Source: Rickettsiella endosymbiont of Aleochara curtula (GTDB lineage Bacteria > Pseudomonadota > Gammaproteobacteria > Diplorickettsiales > Diplorickettsiaceae). From it: a DNA stretch of 64,000 bases. Position numbers and translations under genes: made by a program. The DNA is taken from the NCBI RefSeq assembly GCF_964030935.1, contig NZ_OZ034990.1, positions 744,001-808,000 on the forward strand, written 5' to 3'. Shown here one piece after another: positions 26,133 to 35,988 of this stretch; positions within the stretch are counted from its first letter, which is position 1; every line of letters starts with the position of its first letter. The notes beneath the pieces were generated by a model. That model had not been told where the DNA came from and did not search any database. It was given only the letters and a program-made list of their open reading frames with translations.

Positions 26133-28634
26133 ATGCAAGAACAATATCAACCATTAGCACTTGAAGCTGACATCCAAAAATTTTGGGAAGAGCATCAATG
26201 TTTCAAGGTCACTGAAGATCTTAATAAAGAAAAATTTTATTGCCTCTCTATGTTTCCCTACCCTAGCGGTCATTTACACGTAGGTCATGTTCGTAATTAT
26301 GTGTTGGGTGATGTCATTGCGCGCTATCAGCGCATGCTAGGTAAAAATGTTTTGCACCCCATCGGTTGGGATGCTTTTGGATTACCTGCTGAAAATGCTG
26401 CGATCGAAAAAGGAATACCACCCGCCAAATGGACTTATGCCAACATTGAGCATATGCGTAAACAATTTAAACAACTCGGCTTAAGTTTTGATTGGAGTCG
26501 AGAAATTACTACGTGTAAACCCGATTATTACCGATGGGAGCAATGGCTTTTTATTCAATTACTTAAGAACGGCTTAGCCTATAAAAAAAACGCCGTGGTG
26601 AATTGGGATCCTGTTGATAAAACCGTATTAGCGAATGAACAAGTGATTGATGGTCGCGGTTGGCGTTCTGGTGCACTTGTAGAACGTAAAGAAATTCCGC
26701 AATGGTTTTTAAAAATCACCGATTATGCCGATGAATTATTAAATGACCTTGATACTTTAGAAGCATGGCCTGATGAAGTCAAAACCATGCAGCGCAATTG
26801 GATAGGTCGATCTCAAGGCTTAACGATTCAGTTTACAGTTGATCATCCTGCATTAGACTCGATTGAAGTTTTTACTACCCGTCCTGACACTCTATTTGGC
26901 ACTACTTTTATCGCGGTTTCGCCTCAGCATCCGATTGCACACTATGTCGCCAAGCACGATCCCAAGTTGCAAGCTATCATTGCCCGTTATCAACAAATCC
27001 CAACATCTGAAGAAGCCACTGCGCATTTAGAAAAGAAAGGTTTTAGCACTCAACTCAACGCCTGCAATCCACTGACTAAGGAAAATTTGCCGATATGGAT
27101 TGCCAACTTTGTCAAAACTGACTATGGCTCGGGAGCGATTATGGGAGTGCCTGCTCACGATGAGCGCGATTTTGAATTCGCAAAGAAATATGATCTACCA
27201 ATACGCCCGGTCATACTATCCGCTCAGTCACACGATTATCAGTCAGCTGCGCTTATTTCGCATACTGGAACATTAATGAATTCGGGTCCTTATACCGGAT
27301 TAAGTGTTGAATTAGCCTCTGTAACGATTGCAAAACAATTAATAAAAGAAAAAACCGCTGTGCATACCACCCATTACCGACTTCGTGATTGGGGTGTTTC
27401 ACGTCAACGTTATTGGGGAACACCTATTCCTATTATTTACTGTCCTACTTGTGGTGTAGTTCCTGTTCCAGAAGAAGATTTACCTGTTGTACTTCCGGAA
27501 AGCATAGAATTTAAGGGCGTTGGTTCGCCTTTAAAAAATATGCCTGAGTTTTATCAAACCCACTGTCCTACGTGTAAACAGCCAGCCACCAGAGAAACAG
27601 ATACTCTAGATACGTTCGTCGAATCTTCATGGTATTACGCACGTTTTGCCTGCCCGACGCAAAACAGAGCCATGTTAGATGACAGAGCAAAATATTGGAC
27701 GCCTGTTGATCATTACATTGGCGGCATTGAACATGCGGTATTACATTTACTCTATGCGCGTTTTTTTCATAAAGTATTACGCGATTTAGATTTACTGAAT
27801 TCTAATGAACCCTTTACACGCTTGCTGACACAAGGCATGGTGCTCAAAGACGGCGCAAAAATGTCTAAATCTAAGGGAAATACTGTCGATCCTGCCAAAC
27901 TGATGTCACAGTATGGAGCGGATACTTTACGATTATTTATTTTATTCGCGGCCCCTCCTGAGCAGTCCTTAGAATGGTCTGATGCAGGTGTCGAAGGCGC
28001 TTATCGATTTTTAAAACGTTTATGGGCTTTAGCGTATGGCAATTCTTGGATAATGGAACTCAATGAAACGCATAAACATAGTTTCACACAGGCCATCGAT
28101 TGGACAAAAATTCCAAATGAATATCGTAGTTTACGTCGGCAAATTCATGAGATTTTACAAGTTGCGCGCAATGATTATGAACGGCAACAATTTAATACCG
28201 TTATTGCCAGTTGCATGAAACTTTTGAATACGCTACAAACAGCCAGCCATTTATTACACTCTACTAATGATGATGATGCAGCACTCACGCTTAAACATTT
28301 AATCTGGCAAGGTTTAAGCATATTACTACGCTTACTAGCCCCTATCGTTCCCCATATAGCTCATGCTTTATGGAAGGAACTCAAATTTTGCGGTTTAATT
28401 AGTAAGGCACAATGGCCGAAAGTGGCGGCTGATGCTTTAACCGTTGAAAAAATTGATTGGGTGATACAAGTAAATGGTAAATTACGTGCACAATTATCAC
28501 TTGATATACACTATAACGATGAAACACTGAAAGCGATTATTCTTAATGACCCCCAAATCAAACGTTATACTGAAAATCAAACGATTAAAAAAATCATTAT
28601 AGTCCCCAAAAAATTAGTTAATATTGTCATTTAA
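26133..28634 (+). CDS. leuS: Leucyl-tRNA synthetase
   Basis: 833 residues. HVGH (49-52) in FPYPSGHLHVGHVRNY and KMSKS (576-580) are the class I signatures. The editing domain carries TTRPDTLFGTTF and a zinc-like CPTCG..CPTCK pair. The C-terminal VNGKLRAQ tRNA-binding tail is present. It is slightly shorter than E. coli LeuRS (860) but appears complete. Family A copy A4 separates it from lptE. Confidence 0.98.
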   Translation: MQEQYQPLALEADIQKFWEEHQCFKVTEDLNKEKFYCLSMFPYPSGHLHVGHVRNYVLGDVIARYQRMLGKNVLHPIGWDAFGLPAENAAIEKGIPPAKWTYANIEHMRKQFKQLGLSFDWSREITTCKPDYYRWEQWLFIQLLKNGLAYKKNAVVNWDPVDKTVLANEQVIDGRGWRSGALVERKEIPQWFLKITDYADELLNDLDTLEAWPDEVKTMQRNWIGRSQGLTIQFTVDHPALDSIEVFTTRPDTLFGTTFIAVSPQHPIAHYVAKHDPKLQAIIARYQQIPTSEEATAHLEKKGFSTQLNACNPLTKENLPIWIANFVKTDYGSGAIMGVPAHDERDFEFAKKYDLPIRPVILSAQSHDYQSAALISHTGTLMNSGPYTGLSVELASVTIAKQLIKEKTAVHTTHYRLRDWGVSRQRYWGTPIPIIYCPTCGVVPVPEEDLPVVLPESIEFKGVGSPLKNMPEFYQTHCPTCKQPATRETDTLDTFVESSWYYARFACPTQNRAMLDDRAKYWTPVDHYIGGIEHAVLHLLYARFFHKVLRDLDLLNSNEPFTRLLTQGMVLKDGAKMSKSKGNTVDPAKLMSQYGADTLRLFILFAAPPEQSLEWSDAGVEGAYRFLKRLWALAYGNSWIMELNETHKHSFTQAIDWTKIPNEYRSLRRQIHEILQVARNDYERQQFNTVIASCMKLLNTLQTASHLLHSTNDDDAALTLKHLIWQGLSILLRLLAPIVPHIAHALWKELKFCGLISKAQWPKVAADALTVEKIDWVIQVNGKLRAQLSLDIHYNDETLKAIILNDPQIKRYTENQTIKKIIIVPKKLVNIVI

Positions 28635-28640
28635 AATGAG

Positions 28641-28765
28641 TATACTCACAGCAATGGGATTTTTGGCAATGCGCCGCGAGAATGAAGCAACCTTCATTTA
28701 TCAAGATACATGAGGATTGCGAATTGAGTGGCAACACAGACAAAAACTCAAGTGCGAAGAGTATA
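28641..28765 (+). repeat. Family A palindromic repeat, copy A4 (leuS-lptE)
   Basis: About 125 bp. The head has CAATGGG and GGCAATGCG variants and the middle an ACCTTCATTTATC variant. Its terminal GCGAAGAGTAT lies 5-15 nt before the lptE ATG and provides the only purine-rich ribosome-binding candidate there. Confidence 0.9.
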
Positions 28766-28768
28766 TTT

Positions 28769-29302
28769 ATGACGACTCGTTGGTACCCGTTATTATTTAG
28801 TCTTATTTTTAGCTTCATGCTAACTGCTTGTGGCTTTCAATTAAGAGGTCATTGTGAGTTTTCCTTACCTTTTCATACGCTTTCTTTGGAATCTGATCAG
28901 CCCTATAGCAGTTTCACCAAAGAACTACAAAAAGCATTAGCGGCGGCAGGTGTTCATACCGCACTCGCGACTCCAGCATCCCCCCGGTTAAAAATCCTTG
29001 CACAAAACTTTACTCGCACGACTACCAGTCTAGGAAATGCTGGACAAACAACCACTTATTTGCTTGTTTATAATATTTTATTTCAGATCATAGATTGTAA
29101 GGGCCATGTTTTATTGGCACCACAATTAATACAAGCCACACGAACCTTTTCGATTACTTCCAATCAACTTGCCGGTGATCTGAATACGGAAACTGATTTA
29201 CAAGAAAATATGCAGCAGGATGTTATTCAACAACTGTTAATTCGTTTAGGTTCCCCAGAGTTACGCCAGCAGCTTCGCTGCAGTACTTGCCCTCAGCAAT
29301 GA
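28769..29302 (+). CDS. lptE: LPS-assembly lipoprotein LptE
   Basis: 177 residues from ATG at 28769. Signal peptide with lipobox LTAC followed by GFQLRGHCEF, the opening typical of LptE. A longer frame back to 28682 would be encoded by the upstream repeat and is rejected. LptE plugs LptD at the outer membrane for LPS export. Conserved position leuS-lptE-holA. The Shine-Dalgarno-like GAAGAG comes from repeat A4. Confidence 0.92.
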   Translation: MTTRWYPLLFSLIFSFMLTACGFQLRGHCEFSLPFHTLSLESDQPYSSFTKELQKALAAAGVHTALATPASPRLKILAQNFTRTTTSLGNAGQTTTYLLVYNILFQIIDCKGHVLLAPQLIQATRTFSITSNQLAGDLNTETDLQENMQQDVIQQLLIRLGSPELRQQLRCSTCPQQ

Positions 29303-29309
29303 TCTATTC

Positions 29310-29448
29310 GATCTCTTGCATAAGCAAGTGATAGGCTTGAGTTCGAAGCGAACGATAATCGAGGACCGAAGTTTACATAAGTAAATGAGGACCACAGAGT
29401 AGCGTTAACGATGAAATCAAGCCTATAACGCAGGTTATGAAAGAGATC
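29310..29448. repeat. Family B long inverted repeat, copy B2
   Basis: 139 bp bounded by GATCTCTTGCATAA and TTATGAAAGAGATC (one mismatch). Inner arms ATAGGCTTGA and TCAAGCCTAT also pair. It shares its interior with copy B1. It separates lptE from holA, and its AAGAGATC end is the only purine-rich site before the holA ATG. Confidence 0.8.
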
Positions 29449-29452
29449 TATT

Positions 29453-30472
29453 ATGCAATGTCGATATGAACAGTTACATCAGCAATTAAATAAACCTAAT
29501 TTAGCATCGATTTATTTTGTAGCCGGTGAAGAAATAGTATTAATTCAAGCAGCTTGCAACGCCATACGCCTAGCAGCAAAAAACGCAGGTTTTATCGATC
29601 GACAAGTATTTTATGCCGACGCGCATTTTAATGCTTCCTCGCTAATTGGCTGTATGAATAATTATGGACTATTTGCAGACCGACAACTGCTAGAACTACA
29701 TCTATCACAAGGCTACTCTGAAGCTATCACACAAACGCTCACACTCTATGCTAAAAATCCTCCTTCCAATAAACTTTTACTCATCATAGCCGGGAAGCTG
29801 GATCGTCGCTTACAGCAAACTACTTGGTTTAAAAGTATTGATAAGGTAGGTTTAGTCATTCCCATATGGCCCCTGCAAACCTCACAATTATTTAGATGGG
29901 TAACAGAACGTTTTCACGCCATGGGTTTAAAAGCAGAAAAAGCGGCTATTGAATGCCTAATTTTTGCTACCGAAGGAAATTTATTAGCGACCGCGCAAAC
30001 AATAGAGAAACTTAGTTTATATTTTAACGAAAAAGCTAATGTCATTACGACTGACATGATAACGCAAGCACTCAGCGATAGCGCACGATTTGATCCTTTC
30101 AAACTAACCGATGCTGCATTAGAAGGAAACTCTGAACGTTGTTTACGCATCTTAGCACACCTAAAAGAAGAAGGTGTAGAACCTTTATTAATTTTATGGG
30201 CACTGAGTCGCGAATGTCGATTATTAGCTTCTTTTTCCTATAAACTTAAGCAAGGCCAAAATTTAATAACGCTTTTTAAAGAACAGCAGGTATGGGAAAA
30301 GCGTCAAATATTATTTCAACAAGCCTTAACGCGTCACCCGCTTACGCATTGGTATCGATTACTAGGTCTTGCCAGCCGCATTGACCAACTTATAAAAGGG
30401 ATAGGTAACGGTCAAGTTTGGAATGCTTTACAGACACTTAGCCTCGAATTTGCAGAGCCCAGCAACACATGA
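29453..30472 (+). CDS. holA: DNA polymerase III subunit delta
   Basis: 339 residues, the family length. IYFVAGEEIVLIQAACNAIR matches the N-terminal motif, and the Arg/Asp-rich RFDPFKLTDAALEGN (delta R-x-x-x-F..D) region and C-terminal collar helix follow. The delta subunit opens the beta clamp in the clamp loader. Its last four bases overlap nadD (ATGA). Confidence 0.93.
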   Translation: MQCRYEQLHQQLNKPNLASIYFVAGEEIVLIQAACNAIRLAAKNAGFIDRQVFYADAHFNASSLIGCMNNYGLFADRQLLELHLSQGYSEAITQTLTLYAKNPPSNKLLLIIAGKLDRRLQQTTWFKSIDKVGLVIPIWPLQTSQLFRWVTERFHAMGLKAEKAAIECLIFATEGNLLATAQTIEKLSLYFNEKANVITTDMITQALSDSARFDPFKLTDAALEGNSERCLRILAHLKEEGVEPLLILWALSRECRLLASFSYKLKQGQNLITLFKEQQVWEKRQILFQQALTRHPLTHWYRLLGLASRIDQLIKGIGNGQVWNALQTLSLEFAEPSNT

Positions 30473-31095
30473 TAGGTATATTTGGGGGCAGCTTCGATCC
30501 CATCCATTATGGGCACTTACATGTTGCATTAACTCTCTATCAACAGCTCCGTTTGAACGAAGTCCGTTTCATTCCTTGTAAGAATTCAGTTAGTGACAAA
30601 AAAATAGTGGCTAGCGGACAACAGCGACTTACCATGCTGCAACTTGCTTTACAACCCTATTCATATTTTTCGATTGACCAAAGAGAACTACGCAGAGCCA
30701 CTCCTTCTTACATGATAGAAACCTTAGCTTCTCTACGTCTAGAATTAGGGAATACGCCCTTGGGCCTTATTTTAGGATATGATAATTTAGCCACATTAGA
30801 TCGCTGGCAGCAATGGACCTCGCTAATCGATTATGCACATTTATTAATTGTGCCTAGACCCGATCAGGCTAAATCTTATCCTAAGGAAATCCACGCTTTT
30901 GTTGAAAGCTATCAAACTTTGAATCCTTTGTTATTATCTCAACAACCCGCTGGATTATTATTCATGACTGATGTAAAAGCTTTACCCATCTCGGCCACTT
31001 ACATACGCCAGACCATTGCGAGTGGTAATTACCCTGTTGGTTTATTACCTCCTGCCGTCCTGGATTACATTTTGGAACAAAAGTTATATTTATGA
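30469..31095 (+). CDS. nadD: Nicotinate-nucleotide adenylyltransferase
   Basis: 208 residues. Nucleotidyltransferase motif [18 protein letters not shown] with the HxGH signature, and a [10 protein letters not shown]-terminal motif (ISSTxIR). It adenylates nicotinate mononucleotide in NAD synthesis. Coupled by 4-bp overlaps to holA upstream and rsfS downstream. Confidence 0.95.
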   Translation: MIGIFGGSFDPIHYGHLHVALTLYQQLRLNEVRFIPCKNSVSDKKIVASGQQRLTMLQLALQPYSYFSIDQRELRRATPSYMIETLASLRLELGNTPLGLILGYDNLATLDRWQQWTSLIDYAHLLIVPRPDQAKSYPKEIHAFVESYQTLNPLLLSQQPAGLLFMTDVKALPISATYIRQTIASGNYPVGLLPPAVLDYILEQKLYL

Positions 31096-31427
31096 TACAA
31101 CCTACTTTAAATAAAGATCTGCAAACTGACCTAGTCAATTTATTAGAAGATCACAAAGCAAAAAATATTACCGTCCTCGATGTCAGTAAAATTACTGACA
31201 TTACCGATCTGATGATCATTTGCACCGGAAACTCTAATCGGCATGTTAAAACCTTGGCACAATATTTAATCTCAGCAGCCAAAGCCAAAGGCATGACCAT
31301 CTATGGGATTGAAGGTGAGAAGGAAGGGGAATGGGTATTGATCGATTTAGTCGATGCAATTATCCATATCATGCTACCTCAAGAGCGTGAATTTTATAAT
31401 CTTGAAAAGTTATGGAGCCAACCCTAG
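31092..31427 (+). CDS. rsfS: Ribosomal silencing factor RsfS
   Basis: 111 residues. [27 protein letters not shown] and [30 protein letters not shown] are the hallmark blocks of RsfS/Iojap. It binds uL14 on the 50S subunit and blocks subunit joining in starvation. Overlaps nadD by 4 bp; rlmH follows after 6 bp. Confidence 0.96.
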   Translation: MIQPTLNKDLQTDLVNLLEDHKAKNITVLDVSKITDITDLMIICTGNSNRHVKTLAQYLISAAKAKGMTIYGIEGEKEGEWVLIDLVDAIIHIMLPQEREFYNLEKLWSQP

Positions 31428-31433
31428 AGAACC

Positions 31434-31904
31434 ATGATCCTTCATCTAATTGCCGTAGGAAGCCGATGCACCTCATGGGCAGAAGCGGGTTTTCAAGATT
31501 ATCAGAAACGTTTACCGGCGGAATGTAAGCTTAATTTAATAAGTATACCGCTCAGTAAACGTAATAAAAATTCTCAAATCTCTAAACACGTTGCCGAAGA
31601 AGAAAAAAAAATATTAGCTGCCATTCCCAAGCGCTCTCGTGTCATTGCTTTAGACGTCAAAGGACAGATGTGGAATACTCAACAATTGGCGCAAACTTTA
31701 CAACAGTGGCAGCTAGAAAGACAAGATGTCAGTTTGTTAATTGGTGGCCCTGATGGTTTAGGTGACACTTGTATAAACCATGCTGAGCGTATTTGGTCAC
31801 TCTCCCGTTTGACACTTCCGCATGCATTGGTTCGAATTGTTGTAGCAGAGCAATTGTATCGCGCTTGGAGTCTATTAAGTAATCATCCTTATCACCGAGA
31901 ATAG
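31434..31904 (+). CDS. rlmH: 23S rRNA (pseudouridine-1915-N3) methyltransferase RlmH
   Basis: 156 residues. SPOUT methyltransferase: VIALDVKGQMWNTQQLAQ, SLLIGGPDGLGD (SAM-binding knot) and a C-terminal LVRIVVAEQLYRAWSLLSNHPYHRE. It methylates the pseudouridine at 1915 in 23S rRNA. Last gene of the leuS-rlmH cluster; a family A tail fragment follows directly. Confidence 0.97.
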   Translation: MILHLIAVGSRCTSWAEAGFQDYQKRLPAECKLNLISIPLSKRNKNSQISKHVAEEEKKILAAIPKRSRVIALDVKGQMWNTQQLAQTLQQWQLERQDVSLLIGGPDGLGDTCINHAERIWSLSRLTLPHALVRIVVAEQLYRAWSLLSNHPYHRE

Positions 31905-31908
31905 AATT

Positions 31909-31926
31909 TACTCTTCGCACTTGAAT
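31909..31926 (-). repeat. Family A tail fragment (A5)
   Basis: TACTCTTCGCACTTGAAT is the reverse complement of the family A tail, with no matching head. It lies between the convergent rlmH and pgpA genes. Confidence 0.7.
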
Positions 31927-31939
31927 ATGTGATTGCTTT

Positions 31940-32422
31940 TTAAAATAAATGAAAATGATAGATTAGCTGTAACACTATCCAAGCATACACGCCCGCCATT
32001 AAATCATCGACCATGACGCCTATTCCACCCGGCATTTTGCGATCTATCCAAGCGATAGGCCAAGGTTTCACAATATCAAACAAACGAAATAAAACAAAAC
32101 CAATCGCTATCCATAACCAACCTTTCGGCGCAGCAAACATAGTTAAACCGAATCCACATATTTCATCCCAAACTATCCCTGAATAATCATGCACACCTAT
32201 GCCTCGCTCTGTAATGTCGCAAATCCATACTCCTATCAAAGTGGCGAATAGCAAAACCAATCCGTAATTTACTAAAGAAAAGGACTGTATGAAATAATAC
32301 AAGGGAATAGCAACTAATGTTCCACAGGTACCCGGCGCAAAAGGTGATAGTCCAGCACCAAACCCAAAAGCAATTAAGTAGATAGGATGACTAAATACCT
32401 TGCGCACTAGATCCTTTTGCAT
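31940..32422 (-). CDS. pgpA: Phosphatidylglycerophosphatase A
   Basis: 160 residues. FGFGAGLSPFAPGTCGTLVAIPL and DYSGIVWDEICGFGL hold the acidic active-site residues of PgpA, and a late GGIGVMVDDLMAGVYA segment is conserved. It dephosphorylates phosphatidylglycerophosphate to phosphatidylglycerol in the inner membrane. It follows thiL across a 208-bp gap that contains repeat C2. Confidence 0.94.
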   Translation of the reverse strand: MQKDLVRKVFSHPIYLIAFGFGAGLSPFAPGTCGTLVAIPLYYFIQSFSLVNYGLVLLFATLIGVWICDITERGIGVHDYSGIVWDEICGFGLTMFAAPKGWLWIAIGFVLFRLFDIVKPWPIAWIDRKMPGGIGVMVDDLMAGVYAWIVLQLIYHFHLF

Positions 32423-32452
32423 AATTTTCTCACATAAGTACCATATATAGTT

Positions 32453-32521
32453 TACTCGTCATTGCGAGCGCGGAGCGCGCGGCAATCTACTGGATGGCCA
32501 CGCTCATCACATCCGCTCGCC
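32453..32521. repeat. CGTCATTGCGAG-type palindromic element, copy C2
   Basis: TACTCGTCATTGCGAGCGCG .. GCGCGCGGCAATCTACTGG, then ATCCGCTCGCC. The TTGC..GCAA arms pair. It matches copy C3 (42594-42661) at both ends. The CGTCATTGCGAG core is a widespread bacterial intergenic repeat. It lies between thiL and pgpA. Confidence 0.7.
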
Positions 32522-32630
32522 CGGTGTTTTCCCGGTTTTCACCCTTGGCGTATCATTTTATCCGCGAAACTCTTGGAAAAAGATTATATACTGATTAGAA
32601 GCCATGGCGAACAGATAACAGCGCTTATTA

Positions 32631-33602
32631 TTAGATAAAATGTTGAAATCCGGTTTTATCAATACTAAAAGTTGCTCCATTGTTCCCAAGCAATATTAAT
32701 CCAGGTTCTTTTTTAATAGTCCCTATACAGTTATAGCGTGTATTCAATGCAGTTAAATGTTGTTGTAACATCCTTTCATGCGATTCTGGCACGGTAAAAC
32801 ATAATTCATAATCGTCTCCTGAATTTAACGCCAATTGCCATGCTCTTTCGAGTGGTAAAGCTCGCAGACTATCTGATAAAGGAAGTTTTTCTAATTGCAG
32901 AATCGCACCTACTTGATTGGCAGACAAGATATGTCCCAAATCGGCCGCTAATCCATCTGAAACATCAATAGCACTGCTTGCAATATTCCTTAGCGCTAAG
33001 CCTATCTCGACTCGAGGTTCTGGTCGATGTAAACGCTGCATGACTGCAAGAATTTGTGAAGATGTTAGTTCTAAGCAATCTTTTTTATTTATTGTTTCTA
33101 GCGCCAAACCTGCATCACCTACGGTTCCAGTGACATAAATGCGATCACCTGGGCGTGCTCCGATACGACATAAAGCTTTTCCCGGCGGAACAAACCCCAA
33201 AGCTTGAACGGTAATTGTAAGTGGCCCTTGCGACATATCTCCCCCTACCAATTGCAATCGGAAACGTTGCATTAAGGGGAAAAAGCCGTCGGTAAATTTT
33301 CGGAGCCAAATTTCATTGGCGTTAGGTAAAGTAAGTGCCAATAATATCCAGGCTGGTTCAGCACCCATTGCAGCGAGATCACTCAAATTAACGGCTAATG
33401 CTTTATACCCAATATCTGCCGGGGGTGTATTTTCAGGAAAATGTCGACCTGATACTAATGTGTCGGTACTTGCCACCAACTGTTGGCCAAGTGGCATTTG
33501 CAATAAAGCAGCATCGTCGCCTATGCCTAAAACAACATCTTTACGATTACTTGTTTCTTGATTAAAAAAATGTTGAATCAAATCAAATTCATTAAAAGAC
33601 AT
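32631..33602 (-). CDS. thiL: Thiamine-monophosphate kinase
   Basis: 323 residues. VLGIGDDAALLQMP and VASTDTLVSGRHF (metal and ATP binding), LSDLAAMGAEPAWILLALTLP, VGGDMSQGPLTITVQALG and SSAIDVSDGLAADLGH match ThiL. It makes thiamine diphosphate from thiamine monophosphate. Third in the nrdR-nusB-thiL-pgpA series. Confidence 0.96.
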   Translation of the reverse strand: MSFNEFDLIQHFFNQETSNRKDVVLGIGDDAALLQMPLGQQLVASTDTLVSGRHFPENTPPADIGYKALAVNLSDLAAMGAEPAWILLALTLPNANEIWLRKFTDGFFPLMQRFRLQLVGGDMSQGPLTITVQALGFVPPGKALCRIGARPGDRIYVTGTVGDAGLALETINKKDCLELTSSQILAVMQRLHRPEPRVEIGLALRNIASSAIDVSDGLAADLGHILSANQVGAILQLEKLPLSDSLRALPLERAWQLALNSGDDYELCFTVPESHERMLQQHLTALNTRYNCIGTIKKEPGLILLGNNGATFSIDKTGFQHFI

Positions 33603-33633
33603 TATTAATTGATGATGAGAAAATAATTATCAA

Positions 33634-34080
33634 TTATTTACATTCCGTAGGGCGATTTTTTTTTGCTAGTAAATGTAAAATTCCATTAACATATTTATAA
33701 CTATCGGTAGCACCAAACATTTTTGCCAGCTCGATAGATTCATTTAAAACCACTTTATAAGGGACTTCGGCACATTGAAGTAATTCATAAGCAGCCAATC
33801 TTAAAATTGCCAGTTCTACCAAATCTAATTCTTTTAGTGGACGATCGAGACATTCCTGTAAATGCTTATCTAATGATATTTGATCCTGTAAGACTCCTTG
33901 AACCAACAAAAGAAAATAAGCAGTATCTACACTCACCATTTCCTCTTGATGCAAAAATCTAGCTTGAATAACAGAAAATTTTTCCTGCGTTAAATGCCAT
34001 TGATAAATGGCTTGCATAGCAAAACGTCGTGCGCGTTGTTTTGGCTTAAAATTATTATTTTTTTTCGATTTCAGTGTCAT
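33634..34080 (-). CDS. nusB: Transcription antitermination factor NusB
   Basis: 148 residues, all helical. The basic start [21 protein letters not shown] and [34 protein letters not shown] are diagnostic. It binds boxA RNA with S10 during rRNA transcription. Its start lies within the last 26 bp of nrdR; the riboflavin genes often found between these two are absent. Confidence 0.95.
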   Translation of the reverse strand: MTLKSKKNNNFKPKQRARRFAMQAIYQWHLTQEKFSVIQARFLHQEEMVSVDTAYFLLLVQGVLQDQISLDKHLQECLDRPLKELDLVELAILRLAAYELLQCAEVPYKVVLNESIELAKMFGATDSYKYVNGILHLLAKKNRPTECK

Positions 34081-34558
34081 GAGCTTGTTTTTTATTAGCA
34101 GAAATATCTTGTTTTAATTGTTCAATCGCTTGATTGAATGCCTGTATATCCTGAAAGCTGCGATACACCGAAGCAAATCTTACATAGGCGACGGGGTCTA
34201 AATCACACAGCTCTTCCATAACCCACTCACCAATTTGTCGAGAAGAAATTTCACGTTCTCCCAAGGAGCGTAATTTTTTCATTAAACGTAAAATTATCGC
34301 CTCCACTTGCTCGCTGGAAATCGGTCTTTTTTCTAGGGCTTTGAGCATACCCGCTCTTAATTTTTCCTGATCAAATGCACTGCGTGTATTATCACGCTTG
34401 ACCACGCGCGGCAATCCTAGCTCAGCCGATTCAAAGCTACTAAAGCGTTCATTACATTGTAAACACTCACGACGACGCCTGACCTGCTGACCATCACTAC
34501 TCAGACGCGAATCGATCACTTTAGTATCTGCTTCATTACAAAATGGACAAAACATCAT
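34055..34558 (-). CDS. nrdR: Transcriptional repressor NrdR
   Basis: 167 residues. Zinc ribbon [15 protein letters not shown] .. [12 protein letters not shown], then an ATP-cone ([20 protein letters not shown]). It represses ribonucleotide reductase genes when dATP is bound. Two matching NrdR boxes are found before nrdA at 62293-62340 in the same window. It lies downstream of glyA across a hairpin element, and overlaps nusB. Confidence 0.97.
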   Translation of the reverse strand: MMFCPFCNEADTKVIDSRLSSDGQQVRRRRECLQCNERFSSFESAELGLPRVVKRDNTRSAFDQEKLRAGMLKALEKRPISSEQVEAIILRLMKKLRSLGEREISSRQIGEWVMEELCDLDPVAYVRFASVYRSFQDIQAFNQAIEQLKQDISANKKQAHDTEIEKK

Positions 34559-34587
34559 TGTTTCTCTAGAAAAAGATTTCTGAGCTC

Positions 34588-34730
34588 CGAGTGTATCTTC
34601 AATTGTGCAAGGACAGGTCCAAAAACATTATTTTTTAAGTATCGTAACGGCACACTCACAATAGTATGAGTAACGAAACGCAGAAAAATAGCGGTTTTTG
34701 GCCATCATTGTGCAATTGAAGACACCCTCG
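34588..34730. repeat. Large imperfect palindrome (element D) overlapping the glyA 3' end
   Basis: Outer arms CGAGTGTATCTTCAATTG and CAATTGAAGACACCCTCG are inverted, then GGTCCAAAAAC and GTTTTTGGCC pair further in, and ACTCA..TGAGT forms the apex. About 143 bp, MITE-like in shape but seen once here. The last ten or so codons of glyA and its TGA lie in the right arm. Confidence 0.65.
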
Positions 34731-35988
34731 TGGCGGAGTATACTGGAAATTGACCGCATAGTGCCATGACTTGTTTTCTGACCTTTTCTATCGTCGCAGG
34801 GTCTTTTAGATTTTCGAGCACATCACATACCCAATGCGCGACTTGTTTCACCTCTTTTTCTTTTAAACCTCTTGTCGTCATGGCTGGCGTACCGATACGT
34901 AAACCACTGGTAACAAAGGGTGAGCGAGGATCATTAGGCAGCATGTTTTTATTTAACGTAATATTGGCTTTTTCTAATATCTCTTCTGCTTCTTTCCCGG
35001 TGATATTTTTTGCTATCATATCGATTAAGAAAAGGTGGTTATCAGTCCCGCCCGAGACGACTTTATAACCTTTTTGCAACATCACCTCAACCATAGCTTT
35101 TGCGTTAGCTATCACTTGTTGCTGGTAGACTTTAAAACTTGGCTCTAAAGCTTCTTTAAAAGCGACGGCTTTACCGGCAATAACATGCATCAACGGTCCG
35201 CCTTGTTGCCCTGGAAATACGGCTGAATTTAATTTCTTTTCGATTTCGGGATTTGAGCGCGCTAAAATTAAGCCTCCTCTCGGCCCACGTAAAGTTTTAT
35301 GTGTGGTACTTGTCACCACATCGGCAATGGGAATGGGTGAAGGATACAACCCGGCTGCCACCAGTCCAGCCACATGAGCCATATCCACCAAAAAATAGGC
35401 GCCCACTTCATCGGCAATATCTCTAAAACGTTGCCAATCCACTACTCGCGAATAAGCTGAAAAACCCGCAATAATTAATTTAGGTTTGTGTTGTTTTGAC
35501 AGTCGTTCTACTTCATCATAATCAATCAATTGTGTATCGGACGTTACACCATAAGAATAAGCTTGATACATTTTTCCCGAAAAACTCACTTTTGCTCCAT
35601 GCGTTAAATGCCCACCATGCGCTAAACTCATCCCTAACAAAGTATCACCGGGCTCAAGCAAAGCCATATAAGCTGCGGCATTTGCCTGAGAACCAGAATG
35701 CGTTTGTACATTGGCATAATCCGCTTGAAATAATTCCTTTGCCCTATCGATAGCTAATTGCTCGACAATATCAACATATTCACAACCGCCATAATAGCGT
35801 TTACCGGGATAACCTTCTGCATATTTATTCGTCAACACGGAAGCCTGTGCTTGCATGACTAACGGACTGGTGTAATTTTCTGAAGCGATTAATTCCAAAT
35901 GGTCTTCCTGACGCTTGGCTTCTTTGCGCATTGCAGACCATAAATCAGGATCAAAATCGCTAATAGTTTCTCGTAAAAAATAAGACAT
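34705..35988 (-). CDS. glyA: Serine hydroxymethyltransferase
   Basis: 427 residues. Early [27 protein letters not shown], and the PLP-lysine motif [19 protein letters not shown] are unmistakable. It transfers a one-carbon unit from serine to tetrahydrofolate. It is about 10 residues longer than E. coli GlyA (417): after the usual FPVY end, the tail [10 protein letters not shown] is encoded by the arm of a palindromic element. Confidence 0.98.
   Translation of the reverse strand: MSYFLRETISDFDPDLWSAMRKEAKRQEDHLELIASENYTSPLVMQAQASVLTNKYAEGYPGKRYYGGCEYVDIVEQLAIDRAKELFQADYANVQTHSGSQANAAAYMALLEPGDTLLGMSLAHGGHLTHGAKVSFSGKMYQAYSYGVTSDTQLIDYDEVERLSKQHKPKLIIAGFSAYSRVVDWQRFRDIADEVGAYFLVDMAHVAGLVAAGLYPSPIPIADVVTSTTHKTLRGPRGGLILARSNPEIEKKLNSAVFPGQQGGPLMHVIAGKAVAFKEALEPSFKVYQQQVIANAKAMVEVMLQKGYKVVSGGTDNHLFLIDMIAKNITGKEAEEILEKANITLNKNMLPNDPRSPFVTSGLRIGTPAMTTRGLKEKEVKQVAHWVCDVLENLKDPATIEKVRKQVMALCGQFPVYSATRVSSIAQ

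Noticed and set aside
28682-28768. Upstream extension of lptE
   Set aside because: It is translated repeat sequence, and would bury the lipoprotein signal peptide.
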